This document shows, one piece after another, positions 24,924-34,306 of a stretch of DNA of 64,000 nucleotides. The notes under the pieces were generated by a model. The model saw only the letters and a list, made by a program, of their open reading frames with translations, was not told where the DNA came from and searched no databases. The translations under genes and the position numbers were made by a program. Origin of the DNA: Streptomyces sp. NBC_01244 (lineage in GTDB: Bacteria > Actinomycetota > Actinomycetes > Streptomycetales > Streptomycetaceae); NCBI RefSeq assembly GCF_035987325.1, contig NZ_CP108488.1:620001-684000 (forward strand), written 5' to 3'. The stretch's first letter is position 1, and the number at the start of each line of letters is the position of its first letter.

Positions 24924-26276
24924 ATGCGCACTTCCAGCAGCAGACACGGACGCGGACGCCGCACCGCGGTCAACGCGGTCGCAGCGATCGCCGTCATGGC
25001 GACCGGTGCGGCCCTGCTCACCGGCTGCGGCAGCGACGGCGACGGCGCGGCCGGCGGCAGCGGCGAGCAGATCACGCTGCGGATCGGAACCTTCGGCTCC
25101 TTCGGCTACGACAACGCCACCGGCGCCAAGCTCTACGCCGAGTACGAGAAGGCCCACCCCAACATCAAGATCGAAGAGTCGAACGTCGCGGACGGCCAGA
25201 AGTACTGGGACACGCTGAAGCTGCGCCTCTCCCGTGACAGCGGTCTGGCGGACATCCAGGCCCTGGAGGTGGGCTACATCGCGGAGGCGACCGGTCCGGC
25301 CATGGCGGACAAGTGGACCGACCTCGGCAAGACGGGCGGCGCGGACCTCGGCGCGTTCCTGGACTGGAAGGTCAAGCAGGCCACCACGGGCGACGGCAAG
25401 GTCATCGGCCTCGGCACGGACATCGGCCCGATGGCCATCTGCTACAACAAGGACCTCTTCGCCAAGGCCAAGCTACCGACGGACCGCGCCGAGGTCGGCA
25501 AGCTCTGGGCAGGCGACTGGGCGAAGTTCATAGCCGCCGGCGAGACGTACAAGAAGAGCGCCCCGGAGGGGACCTCCTTCCACGACTCCGCGAGCGGTCT
25601 GTTCAACGCGGTGATCTCCAGTGAGCCGGTGCAGTACGCGAACACCAAGGGCGAGCTGGACTACGAGAACAGCCCGGGCGTGAAGAAGGCGTGGGACACC
25701 GCCGTGGCGGCGACGAAGGGCGAACTGACGGCCAAGCTGCGCCAGTTCGACGAGAAGGGCACCTGGAACGCGGCCTTCAAGAACTCGAAGTTCGCCACCG
25801 TCGCCTGCCCCAGCTGGATGACGGGCATCATCAAGGACCAGGCGGGCCCGGAGAACCAGGGGAAGTGGGACATCGCCGCACCGCCCGTGGCCGGGAACTG
25901 GGGCGGCTCCTTCCTGGCCGTGCCGAAGTCGGGCAAGCACGCCAAGGAAGCGGCCGAGCTGGCCGCTTGGCTCACCGCACCGGCGCAGCACGCCAAGGTC
26001 TTCGGCGTGAACGGCAACATCCCCTCCACCAAGGACACGCTCATCTCGGCGGCCGTCCAGGACGCCAAACTGCCGTACTTCGGTGACACCCCGATCGGCA
26101 AGATCTACTCGGAGGCCGCGGCCGGCATCACGCCCGCCCCGATCAGCCGCTGGGACGGACAGGTGAAGACCTTCCTCACCGACAACGGCATCCTCGACAT
26201 CGAGCAGCGCGGCACCGACCCGGCGAAGGCCTGGGAGAACGTCAAGAAGCTGGTCGACGACAAGATCGACCAGTAA
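24924..26276 (+). CDS. cebE: CebE, cellobiose/cellotriose-binding lipoprotein
   Basis: A 450-residue extracellular solute-binding protein of the ABC sugar family. The signal ends in the lipobox LLTGC, so the cysteine is lipidated and the protein stays at the outer face of the membrane. The body has the two-lobe pattern of family 1 binding proteins (LRIGTFGSFGYDNATG, then NGNIPSTKDTL). In streptomycetes CebE binds cellobiose and cellotriose with high affinity and passes them to CebFG. ATG 24924 has GAGGAGAGTGG upstream. It is the first gene of cebEFG and carries a CebR operator; a strong hairpin follows its stop, probably keeping its mRNA level above that of the permeases. Confidence 0.94.
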   Translation: MRTSSSRHGRGRRTAVNAVAAIAVMATGAALLTGCGSDGDGAAGGSGEQITLRIGTFGSFGYDNATGAKLYAEYEKAHPNIKIEESNVADGQKYWDTLKLRLSRDSGLADIQALEVGYIAEATGPAMADKWTDLGKTGGADLGAFLDWKVKQATTGDGKVIGLGTDIGPMAICYNKDLFAKAKLPTDRAEVGKLWAGDWAKFIAAGETYKKSAPEGTSFHDSASGLFNAVISSEPVQYANTKGELDYENSPGVKKAWDTAVAATKGELTAKLRQFDEKGTWNAAFKNSKFATVACPSWMTGIIKDQAGPENQGKWDIAAPPVAGNWGGSFLAVPKSGKHAKEAAELAAWLTAPAQHAKVFGVNGNIPSTKDTLISAAVQDAKLPYFGDTPIGKIYSEAAAGITPAPISRWDGQVKTFLTDNGILDIEQRGTDPAKAWENVKKLVDDKIDQ

Positions 26277-26288
26277 CGGAGGCCGGGC

Positions 26289-26324
26289 GCGGCCCGTCGC
26301 ACCGCCTCTCGGGCGGCGGGCCGC
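26289..26324 (+). other. Intercistronic hairpin between cebE and cebF
   Basis: GCGGCCCG (26289-26296) pairs with CGGGCCGC (26317-26324), and inside it CCGCC (26302-26306) pairs with GGCGG (26312-26316) around a TCTCG loop. It lies 12 bp after the cebE stop, within a 147-bp gap. Such structures after binding-protein genes commonly stabilise the upstream mRNA or partly stop transcription. Confidence 0.65.
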
Positions 26325-26423
26325 CCCCGTCCGCACCTCCCGTACCGACCACACGTACGCGTCTCCCGTACCCACCCACCCTTACGCATCTCCCCTTACG
26401 CACCCACCCGGAAGGACGCCCCC

Positions 26424-27386
26424 GTGGCCACCTCCGTACGGGCGACGAGTGGCGGCTCCCCGCCGCCCGCCGGCCTGCGCAGCACGCTCTACCGCCTGGA
26501 CCTGAAGGCGGTCCCCTACGTCTTCGTCGCCCCCTTCTTCCTCACCTTCGCGGCCTTCGGGCTCTTCCCCCTGATCTACACGGGCTGGCTCTCGCTCCAC
26601 CGGGTCGAACTCGGCGGCAGCACGCAGTGGAAGGGGCTGGAGAACTACAGTTCCCTGGCCACCAGCGAGTTCTTCTGGAACGCGCTCGCCAACACCTTCA
26701 CCATCGGCGTGATCTCCACCGTCCCCCAGCTGCTGATGGCCCTCGGGCTCGCGCACCTGCTCAACTACAAGCTGCGTGGCCGGGGTTTCTTCCGCGTCGC
26801 GGTCCTCGCCCCGTACGCCACCTCGATCGCGGCGGCCACGCTCGTCTTCGCCCAGCTCTTCAATACCGACTACGGCCTGATCAACACGGTCCTGGGCTGG
26901 GCCGGCTTCGACCCGGTCGCCTGGGAATCCTCCAAGTGGCCCGCCCAGATAGCCATTTCGGTGATCGTGACCTGGCGCTGGACGGGCTACAACGCGCTCA
27001 TCTACCTGGCGGCGATGCAAGCCGTACCCCAGGACCTCTACGAGGCCGCCGCGCTGGACGGGGCCTCGCGCTGGCACCAGTTCATCAGCGTCACCATCCC
27101 CTCGATCCGGCCGACGATCCTCTTCACGGTCATCGTCTCCACCATCGGCGCCACGCAGCTCTTCGGCGAACCGATGCTCTTCGGCGGCAGTGTCGGCATC
27201 AGCGGGGGCAGCGGGAACCAGTTCCAGACGCTGAGCCTGCTCATGTACGAGAAGGGATGGGTGACCGGCGCGCTGGGCCAGGCCTCCGCCATCGCCTGGG
27301 TCATGCTCCTGCTCCTCCTGCTCATCGGCGGCATCCAGACGCTGATCACCCGCTCGAACCACAAGCGCAAGAAGTCGGGGAGCTGA
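26424..27386 (+). CDS. cebF: CebF, cellobiose ABC transporter permease
   Basis: A 320-residue MalF-type permease with six predicted membrane helices; the first is around residues 32-55. The cytoplasmic EAA loop that contacts the ATPase is visible as DLYEAAALDGASRWHQF, with the conserved EAAxxDGA core. It starts with GTG behind GGAAGGA. With CebG it forms the channel for cellobiose/cellotriose. No ATPase gene is here: in streptomycetes the shared ATPase MsiK, encoded elsewhere, energises this transporter. Confidence 0.94.
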   Translation: MATSVRATSGGSPPPAGLRSTLYRLDLKAVPYVFVAPFFLTFAAFGLFPLIYTGWLSLHRVELGGSTQWKGLENYSSLATSEFFWNALANTFTIGVISTVPQLLMALGLAHLLNYKLRGRGFFRVAVLAPYATSIAAATLVFAQLFNTDYGLINTVLGWAGFDPVAWESSKWPAQIAISVIVTWRWTGYNALIYLAAMQAVPQDLYEAAALDGASRWHQFISVTIPSIRPTILFTVIVSTIGATQLFGEPMLFGGSVGISGGSGNQFQTLSLLMYEKGWVTGALGQASAIAWVMLLLLLLIGGIQTLITRSNHKRKKSGS

Positions 27387-27391
27387 AGCTC

Positions 27392-28339
27392 ATGGCCCGC
27401 ACGGTCGACACGCCCACGCCCACACCCGTACCTACGCACACGGCCACGGCCACGCCCGGGGGTCCGGCCACCACACCGGCGCCGCGCCGCAGGCTGCTGC
27501 GCCAGTCGGCAGGCCGTCAGCATCACGCGGGACCGCTGACGTACGTCCTCCTCGGACTGGCGGCCCTCGTCTCCCTCTTTCCCCTTTACTGGAACCTCGT
27601 GGCCGCCTCCCACACCGGCGAGCGCGTGGTCGAGGCCCCGGCCCCGCTCCTGCCCGGCCCCCGGCTCTTCGACAACCTCACCTTCGCCTGGAACCAGGTC
27701 GACATGGGCGAGGCACTGGTCAACACGACCATCGTCGCCTCGCTGGTGGCGCTGTCCACCGTCCTGTTCTCCACCCTGGCCGGCTTCGCCTTCGCCAAAC
27801 TGCCCTTCAAGGGCAGGGGCGCCCTGCTGGCCCTGGTGGTGGCGACCATGACGATCCCGCCGCAGCTCAGCGTGATCCCGCTCTACCAGATCATCACCGA
27901 CCTCGGCTGGGTCGATCAGCTCCAGTCGGTCGTCCTACCCTCCCTGGTCGCCGCCTTCGGCGTGTTCTTCATGCGCCAATACCTCATCGAGGCACTGCCC
28001 GTGGAACTCGTCGAGGCGGCCAGGATGGACGGGGCGCACAGCCTGCGCATCATCTGGCACGTGGTGTTCCCCGTCGCCCGGCCCGCTATGGCGGTCCTCG
28101 GAATGCTCGTCTTCGTCCAGGCCTGGAACGACTTCTTCTGGCCCTTCATCGCACTGACCCCGGACGGCAATCCGACCCTCCAGGTCGCCCTGGCCGGCCT
28201 CGGCGCGGGAAACCACACCGTCGACCAGGCCGTCGTCCTGACCGGCGCACTCATCTCCACCCTGCCCCTGCTGCTCGTCTTCGCCGTACTCGGCAAGCAC
28301 ATCGTGGGCGGCATCACCGCCGGCGCCGTCAAGAACTGA
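27392..28339 (+). CDS. cebG: CebG, cellobiose ABC transporter permease
   Basis: A 315-residue MalG-type permease: a Thr-Pro-rich cytoplasmic head (about 1-45), then six membrane helices. The EAA loop VELVEAARMDGAHSLRI matches the family. ATG 27392 lies 5 bp after the cebF stop with GGGGAG overlapping the cebF end, so the two are translationally coupled. The TPTPTP head is longer than in many homologues and is encoded by ACGCCC-type repeats. Confidence 0.94.
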   Translation: MARTVDTPTPTPVPTHTATATPGGPATTPAPRRRLLRQSAGRQHHAGPLTYVLLGLAALVSLFPLYWNLVAASHTGERVVEAPAPLLPGPRLFDNLTFAWNQVDMGEALVNTTIVASLVALSTVLFSTLAGFAFAKLPFKGRGALLALVVATMTIPPQLSVIPLYQIITDLGWVDQLQSVVLPSLVAAFGVFFMRQYLIEALPVELVEAARMDGAHSLRIIWHVVFPVARPAMAVLGMLVFVQAWNDFFWPFIALTPDGNPTLQVALAGLGAGNHTVDQAVVLTGALISTLPLLLVFAVLGKHIVGGITAGAVKN

Positions 28340-28411
28340 CCGGCTCCGCGCCGCGCCCCCGCCCGTCCCCTCCCCCTCTGTTATCCGGCACCACTCCATC
28401 CAATTTCGCGT

Positions 28412-28425
28412 TGGGAGCGCTCTCC
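28412..28425. promoter_or_regulatory. CebR operator overlapping the bglC ribosome site
   Basis: TGGGAGCGCTCTCC, 12 of 14 matches to the palindrome found elsewhere. It ends one base before ATG 28427, and its GGGAG (28413-28417) is also the Shine-Dalgarno of bglC. Bound repressor here would block elongation or an initiating polymerase rather than a distant promoter. Confidence 0.85.
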
Positions 28426-28426
28426 T

Positions 28427-29863
28427 ATGACCGCGTCCGAGACCCGGCCGCTCACCGCCGTCCGCTCTTTCCCGTCCGACTTCCTCTGGGGCACGGCCAC
28501 CGCCGCGTACCAGATCGAGGGCGCCGCCCGCGAGGACGGCCGGACCCCGTCCATCTGGGACACCTTCTCCCACACCCCCGGCAAGGTCTTCGAAGGCCAC
28601 ACCGGCGACGTCGCCGTGGACCACTACCACCGCTTCCCCGAAGACGTCCGGCTGATGTCCGAACTCGGCCTGGGCGCCTACCGGTTCTCCGTCTCCTGGT
28701 CCCGCGTCCAGCCGACCGGCCGCGGCCCGGCCGTGCAGAAGGGCCTCGACTTCTACCGCAAGCTGGTCGACGAACTGCTCGCCGCCGGTGTCACCCCCGC
28801 CCTCACCCTCTACCACTGGGACCTCCCCCAGGACCTGGAGGACGCGGGGGGCTGGCCCGAGCGGACGACCGCCGAGCGCTTCGCCACGTACGCGGGCCTC
28901 GTCGCCGACGCCCTCGGAGACCGGGTCAAGCACTGGATCACCCTCAACGAACCCTGGTGCAGCGCCTTCCTCGGCTACGGCTCCGGCGTCCACGCCCCCG
29001 GCCGGACCGACCCGGTCGCCGCCCTGCGCGCCGCCCACCACCTCAACCTCGGCCACGGCCTCGCCGTCCAGACCCTGCGGGCGGCGCTGCCCGCAGACGC
29101 CCAGCTCGCCGTCTCCCTCAACCTCCACGAAGTGCGCCCCCTGACCCCCTCGGCCGAGGACCGGGACGCGGCCCGGCGCATCGACGCCGTGGGCAACCGC
29201 ATCTGGCTGGGCCCGATGCTGGAGGGCGCCTACCCCCAGGACCTCCTCGCGGACACCGCGCACCTGACCGACTGGTCCTTCGTCCGCGACGGTGACACCG
29301 CCACGATCCACCAGCCCCTGGACCTCCTCGCCGTCAACTACTACACCCCGACAGTCGTCTCGCACGTCGCGCCCGGCGACCAAAAGCCGCAGGACGACGG
29401 CCACGGCAACAGCGAACACTCCCCCTGGCCCGGCGCGGACGAGGTCGCCTTCCACCAGGCACCAGGCGAACGCACGGCGATGGGCTGGCCAGTGGACCCG
29501 AGCGCCCTGTACGACCTGCTGACCCGCACCGCCGCCCGCTACCCCGGACTGCCGCTCGTCATCAGCGAGAACGGAGCGGCGTACGAGGACGAGATCGGGC
29601 CCGACGGCACGGTCCACGACCCCGAACGCGCCGCCTACATCCACGCCCACCTCGACGCCGTGCACCGGGCGATCACCGACGGGGTGGACGTGCACGGCTA
29701 CTTCCTCTGGTCGCTGCTCGACAACTTCGAGTGGTCCTACGGCTACGCCAAACGCTTCGGTGCCATCCACGTCGACTACGACACCCTGAAGCGCACACCC
29801 AAATCGAGCGCGCACTGGTACGCCCGCGTGGCACGGACCGGTGAGCTGCACGCCCCGTCGTAG
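28427..29863 (+). CDS. bglC: BglC, GH1 intracellular beta-glucosidase
   Basis: A 478-residue GH1 beta-glucosidase without a signal peptide. The N-terminal signature [14 protein letters not shown], the acid/base Glu in TLNEPW and the nucleophile Glu in VISENGAAY are all present, as is the WSLLDNFEW aglycone-site segment. It hydrolyses imported cellobiose to glucose in the cytosol, the last step of the locus, and by removing cellobiose it also restores CebR repression. It follows cebG by 87 bp and has its own operator at the ribosome site. Confidence 0.95.
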   Translation: MTASETRPLTAVRSFPSDFLWGTATAAYQIEGAAREDGRTPSIWDTFSHTPGKVFEGHTGDVAVDHYHRFPEDVRLMSELGLGAYRFSVSWSRVQPTGRGPAVQKGLDFYRKLVDELLAAGVTPALTLYHWDLPQDLEDAGGWPERTTAERFATYAGLVADALGDRVKHWITLNEPWCSAFLGYGSGVHAPGRTDPVAALRAAHHLNLGHGLAVQTLRAALPADAQLAVSLNLHEVRPLTPSAEDRDAARRIDAVGNRIWLGPMLEGAYPQDLLADTAHLTDWSFVRDGDTATIHQPLDLLAVNYYTPTVVSHVAPGDQKPQDDGHGNSEHSPWPGADEVAFHQAPGERTAMGWPVDPSALYDLLTRTAARYPGLPLVISENGAAYEDEIGPDGTVHDPERAAYIHAHLDAVHRAITDGVDVHGYFLWSLLDNFEWSYGYAKRFGAIHVDYDTLKRTPKSSAHWYARVARTGELHAPS

Positions 29864-29896
29864 CGGGTGCGCGTGCCCCGGCGCCGGATGCCCGGG

Positions 29897-31357
29897 TCAG
29901 GCCGGCGGCACGGTGGCCCGGCTCCGTAGCGTGCGGCGCATCAGGGGCGCGTAGAGGGACGCCGCCACGGCGATGCCGACGGGCAGGGAGAGGTCCACGC
30001 CGTCCAGGGCCCGGGCGACGGGGCCCGTGTACAGGGTGTCCACACAGAGGGCGGCCGCCGCGATGCCCGCCGTCAGGGCCAGCGCTCCCGCCCGGTTGAC
30101 GCCCCCGGTGTACCAGAAGGGGCCGCCGGGGCTCTCGTCGCCGAGCGCGCGGCCGTCGTAGCGGCAGCGGCGCAGCAGGATGTCGGTCGCGTAGACGGCC
30201 GTGCTGGGGCCCAGCACGACGACGCTCAGCTGGAGGAGGTTGCCGACCGTGTCGAGGAAGTTGGAGACGAGGAGCGCGTACAGGGTCACCACGACCCCGA
30301 GCGCTCCGTCGACGAGGACGCCGACGGAGCGGCGGACACGGACGCCCATGGCCTGGAGGGCGAGGCCGGAGCTGTAGGCGGTCATGGCGTTGTTGGCGAT
30401 CGTGCCGAGCACGATCGCCAACAGGAACACGGGCGAGAACCAGGAGGGCAGGATGCTCTCCAGCCCGGCCTGCGGCTCGGCCATGTCCACGACGGTCGCG
30501 GCGAGCGCGCCCAGCGAGCAGAGGAGGACTCCGGGCAGGAATCCGCCGAGCGCGGTCCAGCCCGCGACCGCCCTCGGGGAGGTCGTTCGCGGCAGGTAGC
30601 GGGAGAAGTCCGCGCTGTTGGTGTAGGAGAGCGGGCCCGAGGCGATGAGCGTGACGCCTGCCGCGAGGGTGGCCCACAGGGCGGTGCCGGTCAGTGGTTC
30701 GGAGGGCTGTCGGCCGAGGCCGGGGCGGGTGCACACGTAGCAGGCCACGACGGCGAAGGTGACGGTGAGGGCGATCGCGATCGGGGGGTAGAGCCTCACC
30801 ATGGTGGCGTGTCCGTAGACGCCGATGGCCAGGGTGAGGGCGGCGATGACCACCACGACGGCGATCTTGACCCCGCTGTTCGTGTCGATGCCCGCCTTCT
30901 CCACGAGGACGAAGGCGGCGACCGCGGCGGCGGCCAGGTTGAGGGCGATGTAGCAGATGCAGAGCAGCCAGCCGTTGACGGCGATGTTCACCCGGTTGCC
31001 GCGGACGCCGTACATCGCCCGTGCGATCACCTCGCTCGGCGTGCCGGAGGCCGGCCCCGAGACGGCGAGCAGCCCGATCGGCGCCCAGAACAGGCTGCCC
31101 AGCACGATGACCGCGATGGCCTGACCCAGGCTCAGGCCCATGAGGACCAGGGCGCCGCCGACCACCATGCTCAGGTAGTTGACGTTCGCCGCCGCCCAGA
31201 CGGGGAACAGCTCGCGGGCCCGGCCGTGGCGCTCGCGGTCGGGAACGTGGTCGATGCCGTGGACCTCGACCCGGCCGGGCCGGTCCGTGCCCGTATCCGT
31301 ATCCGTATCCGAGCCCGAGCCCGAGCCCGTTCCCGAGCCTGTGCCCGTGGATCCCAT
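29897..31357 (-). CDS. NCS1-family nucleobase/cytosine permease
   Basis: A 486-residue membrane protein of about twelve helices. After a soluble head, VWAAANVNYLSMVVGG and PIGLLAVSGPASG match the first helices of NCS1 transporters (CodB, Mhp1-like), and TNSADFSRYLPR is the conserved loop near helix 8. It likely co-transports a purine, pyrimidine or hydantoin with a cation. The N-terminal head (about residues 4-24) is a Gly-Ser-Thr-Asp repeat from hexameric DNA repeats (GTATCC and GAGCCC units, 31293-31346). Convergent with bglC, divergent from a TetR regulator that may control it. Confidence 0.86.
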   Translation of the reverse strand: MGSTGTGSGTGSGSGSDTDTDTGTDRPGRVEVHGIDHVPDRERHGRARELFPVWAAANVNYLSMVVGGALVLMGLSLGQAIAVIVLGSLFWAPIGLLAVSGPASGTPSEVIARAMYGVRGNRVNIAVNGWLLCICYIALNLAAAAVAAFVLVEKAGIDTNSGVKIAVVVVIAALTLAIGVYGHATMVRLYPPIAIALTVTFAVVACYVCTRPGLGRQPSEPLTGTALWATLAAGVTLIASGPLSYTNSADFSRYLPRTTSPRAVAGWTALGGFLPGVLLCSLGALAATVVDMAEPQAGLESILPSWFSPVFLLAIVLGTIANNAMTAYSSGLALQAMGVRVRRSVGVLVDGALGVVVTLYALLVSNFLDTVGNLLQLSVVVLGPSTAVYATDILLRRCRYDGRALGDESPGGPFWYTGGVNRAGALALTAGIAAAALCVDTLYTGPVARALDGVDLSLPVGIAVAASLYAPLMRRTLRSRATVPPA

Positions 31358-31606
31358 GGAGCCCTCCGTCTGCGGTCGTACCCACCTGCGTGTTCTGGCG
31401 GAGGCGTGCGCGTCGCTCCCGCCCGATCTTCACGCACGCGGGGAGGAGTCGCGTACGACGACATCGGCGCACTTGGGCGCCGCGACCTGCCTGGGTCCTC
31501 GGCCGGGCCCTCTACCGGGTCCCTCGACCGGGTCCCGCCCGTGCCCGGCCGGCGCCCTGCGGAGGCCGCACACAAGGCAGTTGGCCCCGACCGGTACGGT
31601 TTCGGC

Positions 31607-32332
31607 ATGGACGATCACGCAACGAATTCGACATCCGCCGACGCGATCCTGTCAGAGTTGATCAAGAAGACCGCGCGCCTGCACCTGGCGGAGCTGGGCG
31701 GCGGAGGGCTGTCCCTGGACTCCCTCGCGCGCGACTGCGGTCGTGCCGTCACCGAGGTACGGGCCCTCTTCCCGCACCGGGACGACCTGCTGACCGCGCT
31801 GGTCATCGATGCCTATGACGGGTCCGGCGCCGCGATGGAGCGCGCCGACAAGGCCGCCGCCCTCCACGCCTCCGCGGGCGCGCGGCTGCTCGCGGTCACG
31901 CGCGCGCTGCGCCAGTGGTCCTTCGACCACCCCGCCGAGTTCACGCTGATCTACGGATCGCCCGTCCCCGGCTACCACGCCCCGCAGGACACCGTCCTGC
32001 CCGCCTCGCGCACGCCCGGCGTCCTGGCCGGCATCGTGGGCGCGGCCCTGGCGGGAGGCGAACTCACCCCGCCCCGGCGCACGGTGCCCGGGCCGCCGTT
32101 GCTGCTGCCGGCTGCCGTGGAGGCCTTCGGCGGCCTGCCCCCGGCCCCGTTCTCCGACGTCATCGAGCGCGGGATCGTGCTGTGGAGCAGCCTGATCGGG
32201 CTCCTGGTGTTCCAGGTCTTCAGCCGTACCCACGACAGCGTCCGGGACGAGGCCGCGTTCTTCGACTACGCCATCGCCGTGGCGGCCGAGACCATCGGAC
32301 TCGTGGTTCCCCTGGACGGGGACGCCCACTGA
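31607..32332 (+). CDS. TetR-family regulator (WHG type)
   Basis: A 241-residue regulator with an N-terminal TetR helix-turn-helix (LHLAELGGGGLSLDSLARDC then GRAVTEVRALFPHRDDLLTA). The C-terminal domain, including QWSFDHPAEFTLIYGSPVPG, matches the WHG effector domain of a common actinobacterial branch. ATG 31607 is chosen; TACGGT eight to thirteen bases upstream suggests a near-leaderless transcript. It is divergent from the NCS1 permease across a 249-bp gap, so that gene is a candidate target. Confidence 0.85.
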   Translation: MDDHATNSTSADAILSELIKKTARLHLAELGGGGLSLDSLARDCGRAVTEVRALFPHRDDLLTALVIDAYDGSGAAMERADKAAALHASAGARLLAVTRALRQWSFDHPAEFTLIYGSPVPGYHAPQDTVLPASRTPGVLAGIVGAALAGGELTPPRRTVPGPPLLLPAAVEAFGGLPPAPFSDVIERGIVLWSSLIGLLVFQVFSRTHDSVRDEAAFFDYAIAVAAETIGLVVPLDGDAH

Positions 32333-32402
32333 GGACCGGGGGGCCTTGGCCAGGGCTTTCACGGGCGGGTTACCGTGTCCCTTCAGTCGAGGGGGAACAC
32401 CG

Positions 32403-33533
32403 ATGTCGCACCACAGCGGGTGGGGTCACCACCCGGGTCAGCCCGTGCCGCCGCAGTGGGGAGGTGGCTGGATGCCGCCTCCCGCACCACAGCCGGGCGT
32501 CATGCCGCTGCGCCCGCTCGCCACGGGCGAGGTGCTGGGCGGGGCCTTCGGGACGTTCCGGCGGTACTGGAAGCCCCTGATCGGCGTGATGGCCGCGGTG
32601 CAGGGCATCGGAATCCTGCTCGCGGCCGCCGCGCTCGCGCTCTCCTTCGCGGCCGCGTACGACCGGTTCTCCGCCGTCTTCGATCTCGCACCGGGAGAAG
32701 ACCCTGCGGGCTCGGACGTGGCGGCCCTCTTCCTCTCCTTCGTACCGGCGTGCGTGGTCCTGCTCGTCGTGATGACGGTGGGCGCCGCGATGTTCAGCGC
32801 CCTGTGCCCCGCCTTGATCCAGGAGGCGGTGCTCGGCCGCCCCACGACCTTCGGCGCGATGTGGCGCCGCAGCTGGTCACGGCTGCCGTCGGTGCTCGCC
32901 GCCGTACTGCTCACGGCGCTGATCGCGGGCGGGCCGGCGCTCCTGCTGTACGCGATCTGCATCCCGCTGATCATCATGTCCGCGGGCCCGGACGGCTTCG
33001 GCACGCCGGCCGCCGTCGGGCTGCTCCTCCTGGGCTCCCTCCTGTGCGTGCCCTTCTCCGTCTGGCTCATGGCCCGGTTCAGCCTGGCGCCCGCCGCGGC
33101 GGTCTGCGAAGGACTCGGCCCCGTCGCGGCACTGCGGCGCTCCTCGCAGCTGGTCCGCGACGGCTGGTGGAGGGTGTTCGGCATTTCGATGCTCGGGTAC
33201 GTCGTGGCGATGGCCGCCGGGTACGCCATCCAGATGCCGTTCGGCTTCGTCGGCATGTTCGCGGCCTTCCCGAGCCTGCCGGGGTCGGACGATCCCTCGC
33301 CGGACCCCGGCACGCTGATCGTCGGGTTCCTCGTCTACGGGGCCGCCATGCTGCTCGGCGGCGTCATCAGCTCGCTGTTCCAGTTCAGCTTCCCGCAGAT
33401 GGTCATCGCCCTGATCTACGTCGACCAGCGGATGCGCAAGGAGGACCTCGCGGCGACCCTCACCGCCGCCGCTTTCCCCGCACCGAGGACGGAGACCGCG
33501 GCGGGGCCGGCTTCCGCCCCCGAACGGACCTGA
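32403..33533 (+). CDS. Multi-pass membrane protein
   Basis: A 376-residue protein: a His-Pro-Trp-rich cytoplasmic head (GWGHHPGQPVPPQWGGGW), the segment RPLATGEVLGGAFGTFRRYW, then about six hydrophobic segments. GEVLGGAFGTFRRYWKPL is the typical beginning of actinobacterial membrane proteins annotated as glycerophosphoryl diester phosphodiesterase membrane domain or DUF7544; no catalytic part is present. Function unknown. ATG 32403 follows CGAGGGGGA. Located 70 bp after the TetR gene, same strand. Confidence 0.7.
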   Translation: MSHHSGWGHHPGQPVPPQWGGGWMPPPAPQPGVMPLRPLATGEVLGGAFGTFRRYWKPLIGVMAAVQGIGILLAAAALALSFAAAYDRFSAVFDLAPGEDPAGSDVAALFLSFVPACVVLLVVMTVGAAMFSALCPALIQEAVLGRPTTFGAMWRRSWSRLPSVLAAVLLTALIAGGPALLLYAICIPLIIMSAGPDGFGTPAAVGLLLLGSLLCVPFSVWLMARFSLAPAAAVCEGLGPVAALRRSSQLVRDGWWRVFGISMLGYVVAMAAGYAIQMPFGFVGMFAAFPSLPGSDDPSPDPGTLIVGFLVYGAAMLLGGVISSLFQFSFPQMVIALIYVDQRMRKEDLAATLTAAAFPAPRTETAAGPASAPERT

Positions 33534-33575
33534 GGGCACCGCAGGCCGGGCGGGGCTCGCGCCTACAATGCTCGA

Positions 33576-33899
33576 ATGATCTTCATTGTGGTGAAATTCC
33601 CCGTCAAGTCCGAGTACGTCGACCAGTGGCCCGAACTGGTCGCGGAGTTCACGCAGGCCACCCGCGGCGAGGCGGGCAACCTGTGGTTCGAGTGGTCCCG
33701 GAGCCTGGAAGAGCCGGACACCTACGTACTGGTCGAGGCGTTCCAGGACGACGCCGGCGAAGCGCACGTCACTTCCGCACACTTCCGCAAGGCCCTGGAG
33801 ACCATGCGTCCCCTGGTCACCCGGACGCCGGAGATCGTCAGCACCACCATCGAGGGCGCGACCGGCTGGAGCCGGATGGGCGAGCTCCAGGTCGACTGA
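33576..33899 (+). CDS. Antibiotic biosynthesis monooxygenase (ABM) domain protein
   Basis: A 107-residue single-domain ABM/YgiN-type protein: FIVVKFPVKSEYVDQWPELV, then GNLWFEWSRSLEEPDTYVLV and AHVTSAHF. The ferredoxin-like fold works as a dimer; members act on quinols or polyketides without cofactors, and many are of unknown role. It stands 407 bp before the KAS/P450 cluster on the same strand, so membership in that cluster is possible but unsupported. Confidence 0.82.
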   Translation: MIFIVVKFPVKSEYVDQWPELVAEFTQATRGEAGNLWFEWSRSLEEPDTYVLVEAFQDDAGEAHVTSAHFRKALETMRPLVTRTPEIVSTTIEGATGWSRMGELQVD

Positions 33900-34306
33900 G
33901 AACAGACACGCTCCACTTCACGCCCCGAACCTCCCCGAACCCTCCCCGTCCCCCTCCCGGCATCGCGCGCTACGGAGCGGCCCGGGAGGGGGGCGCGTGC
34001 AACACGTTCAACAGCGCCACCCGTTCCCACCGTTGCCCTCGGGCCGTGGAAACGGTTGATGGACTCGAGGACGGCAGCACCCCGACGTCAGCCGGACGCC
34101 TGGACAGCCGTACCTAGTTCAGCCTTTGGGGCGATACCCCGATGCCCCATCGGCCGTAACGTTTCTTCCTACACGCCGCTGAGCTGCGGCGATGATGCAG
34201 AACCAGGCATTCAGCACATCCGTTCCCCCGCACCTCCGCGCCCGACGTGATCTTGACCCGCCCTACAGTCGTGCCGCTCCCCCGAGATCCCTCCTGAGAG
34301 ACGTGC
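33900..34306 (+). promoter_or_regulatory. Long upstream region of the KAS/P450 cluster
   Basis: No convincing gene in these 407 bp. It contains an inverted repeat TGGGGC (34127-34132) / GCCCCA (34144-34149) and a TTGACC at 34252-34257, but no clean paired -10 was found. The length and low third-base bias suggest a regulatory region for the cluster that starts at 34307. Confidence 0.4.

Noticed and set aside
27935..29851. 638-codon minus-strand frame over cebG and bglC
   Set aside because: Covers two well-identified genes and has no recognisable motif.
34056..34250. 64-codon frame in the gap before the KAS cluster
   Set aside because: No ribosome site, no third-position bias, no motif.
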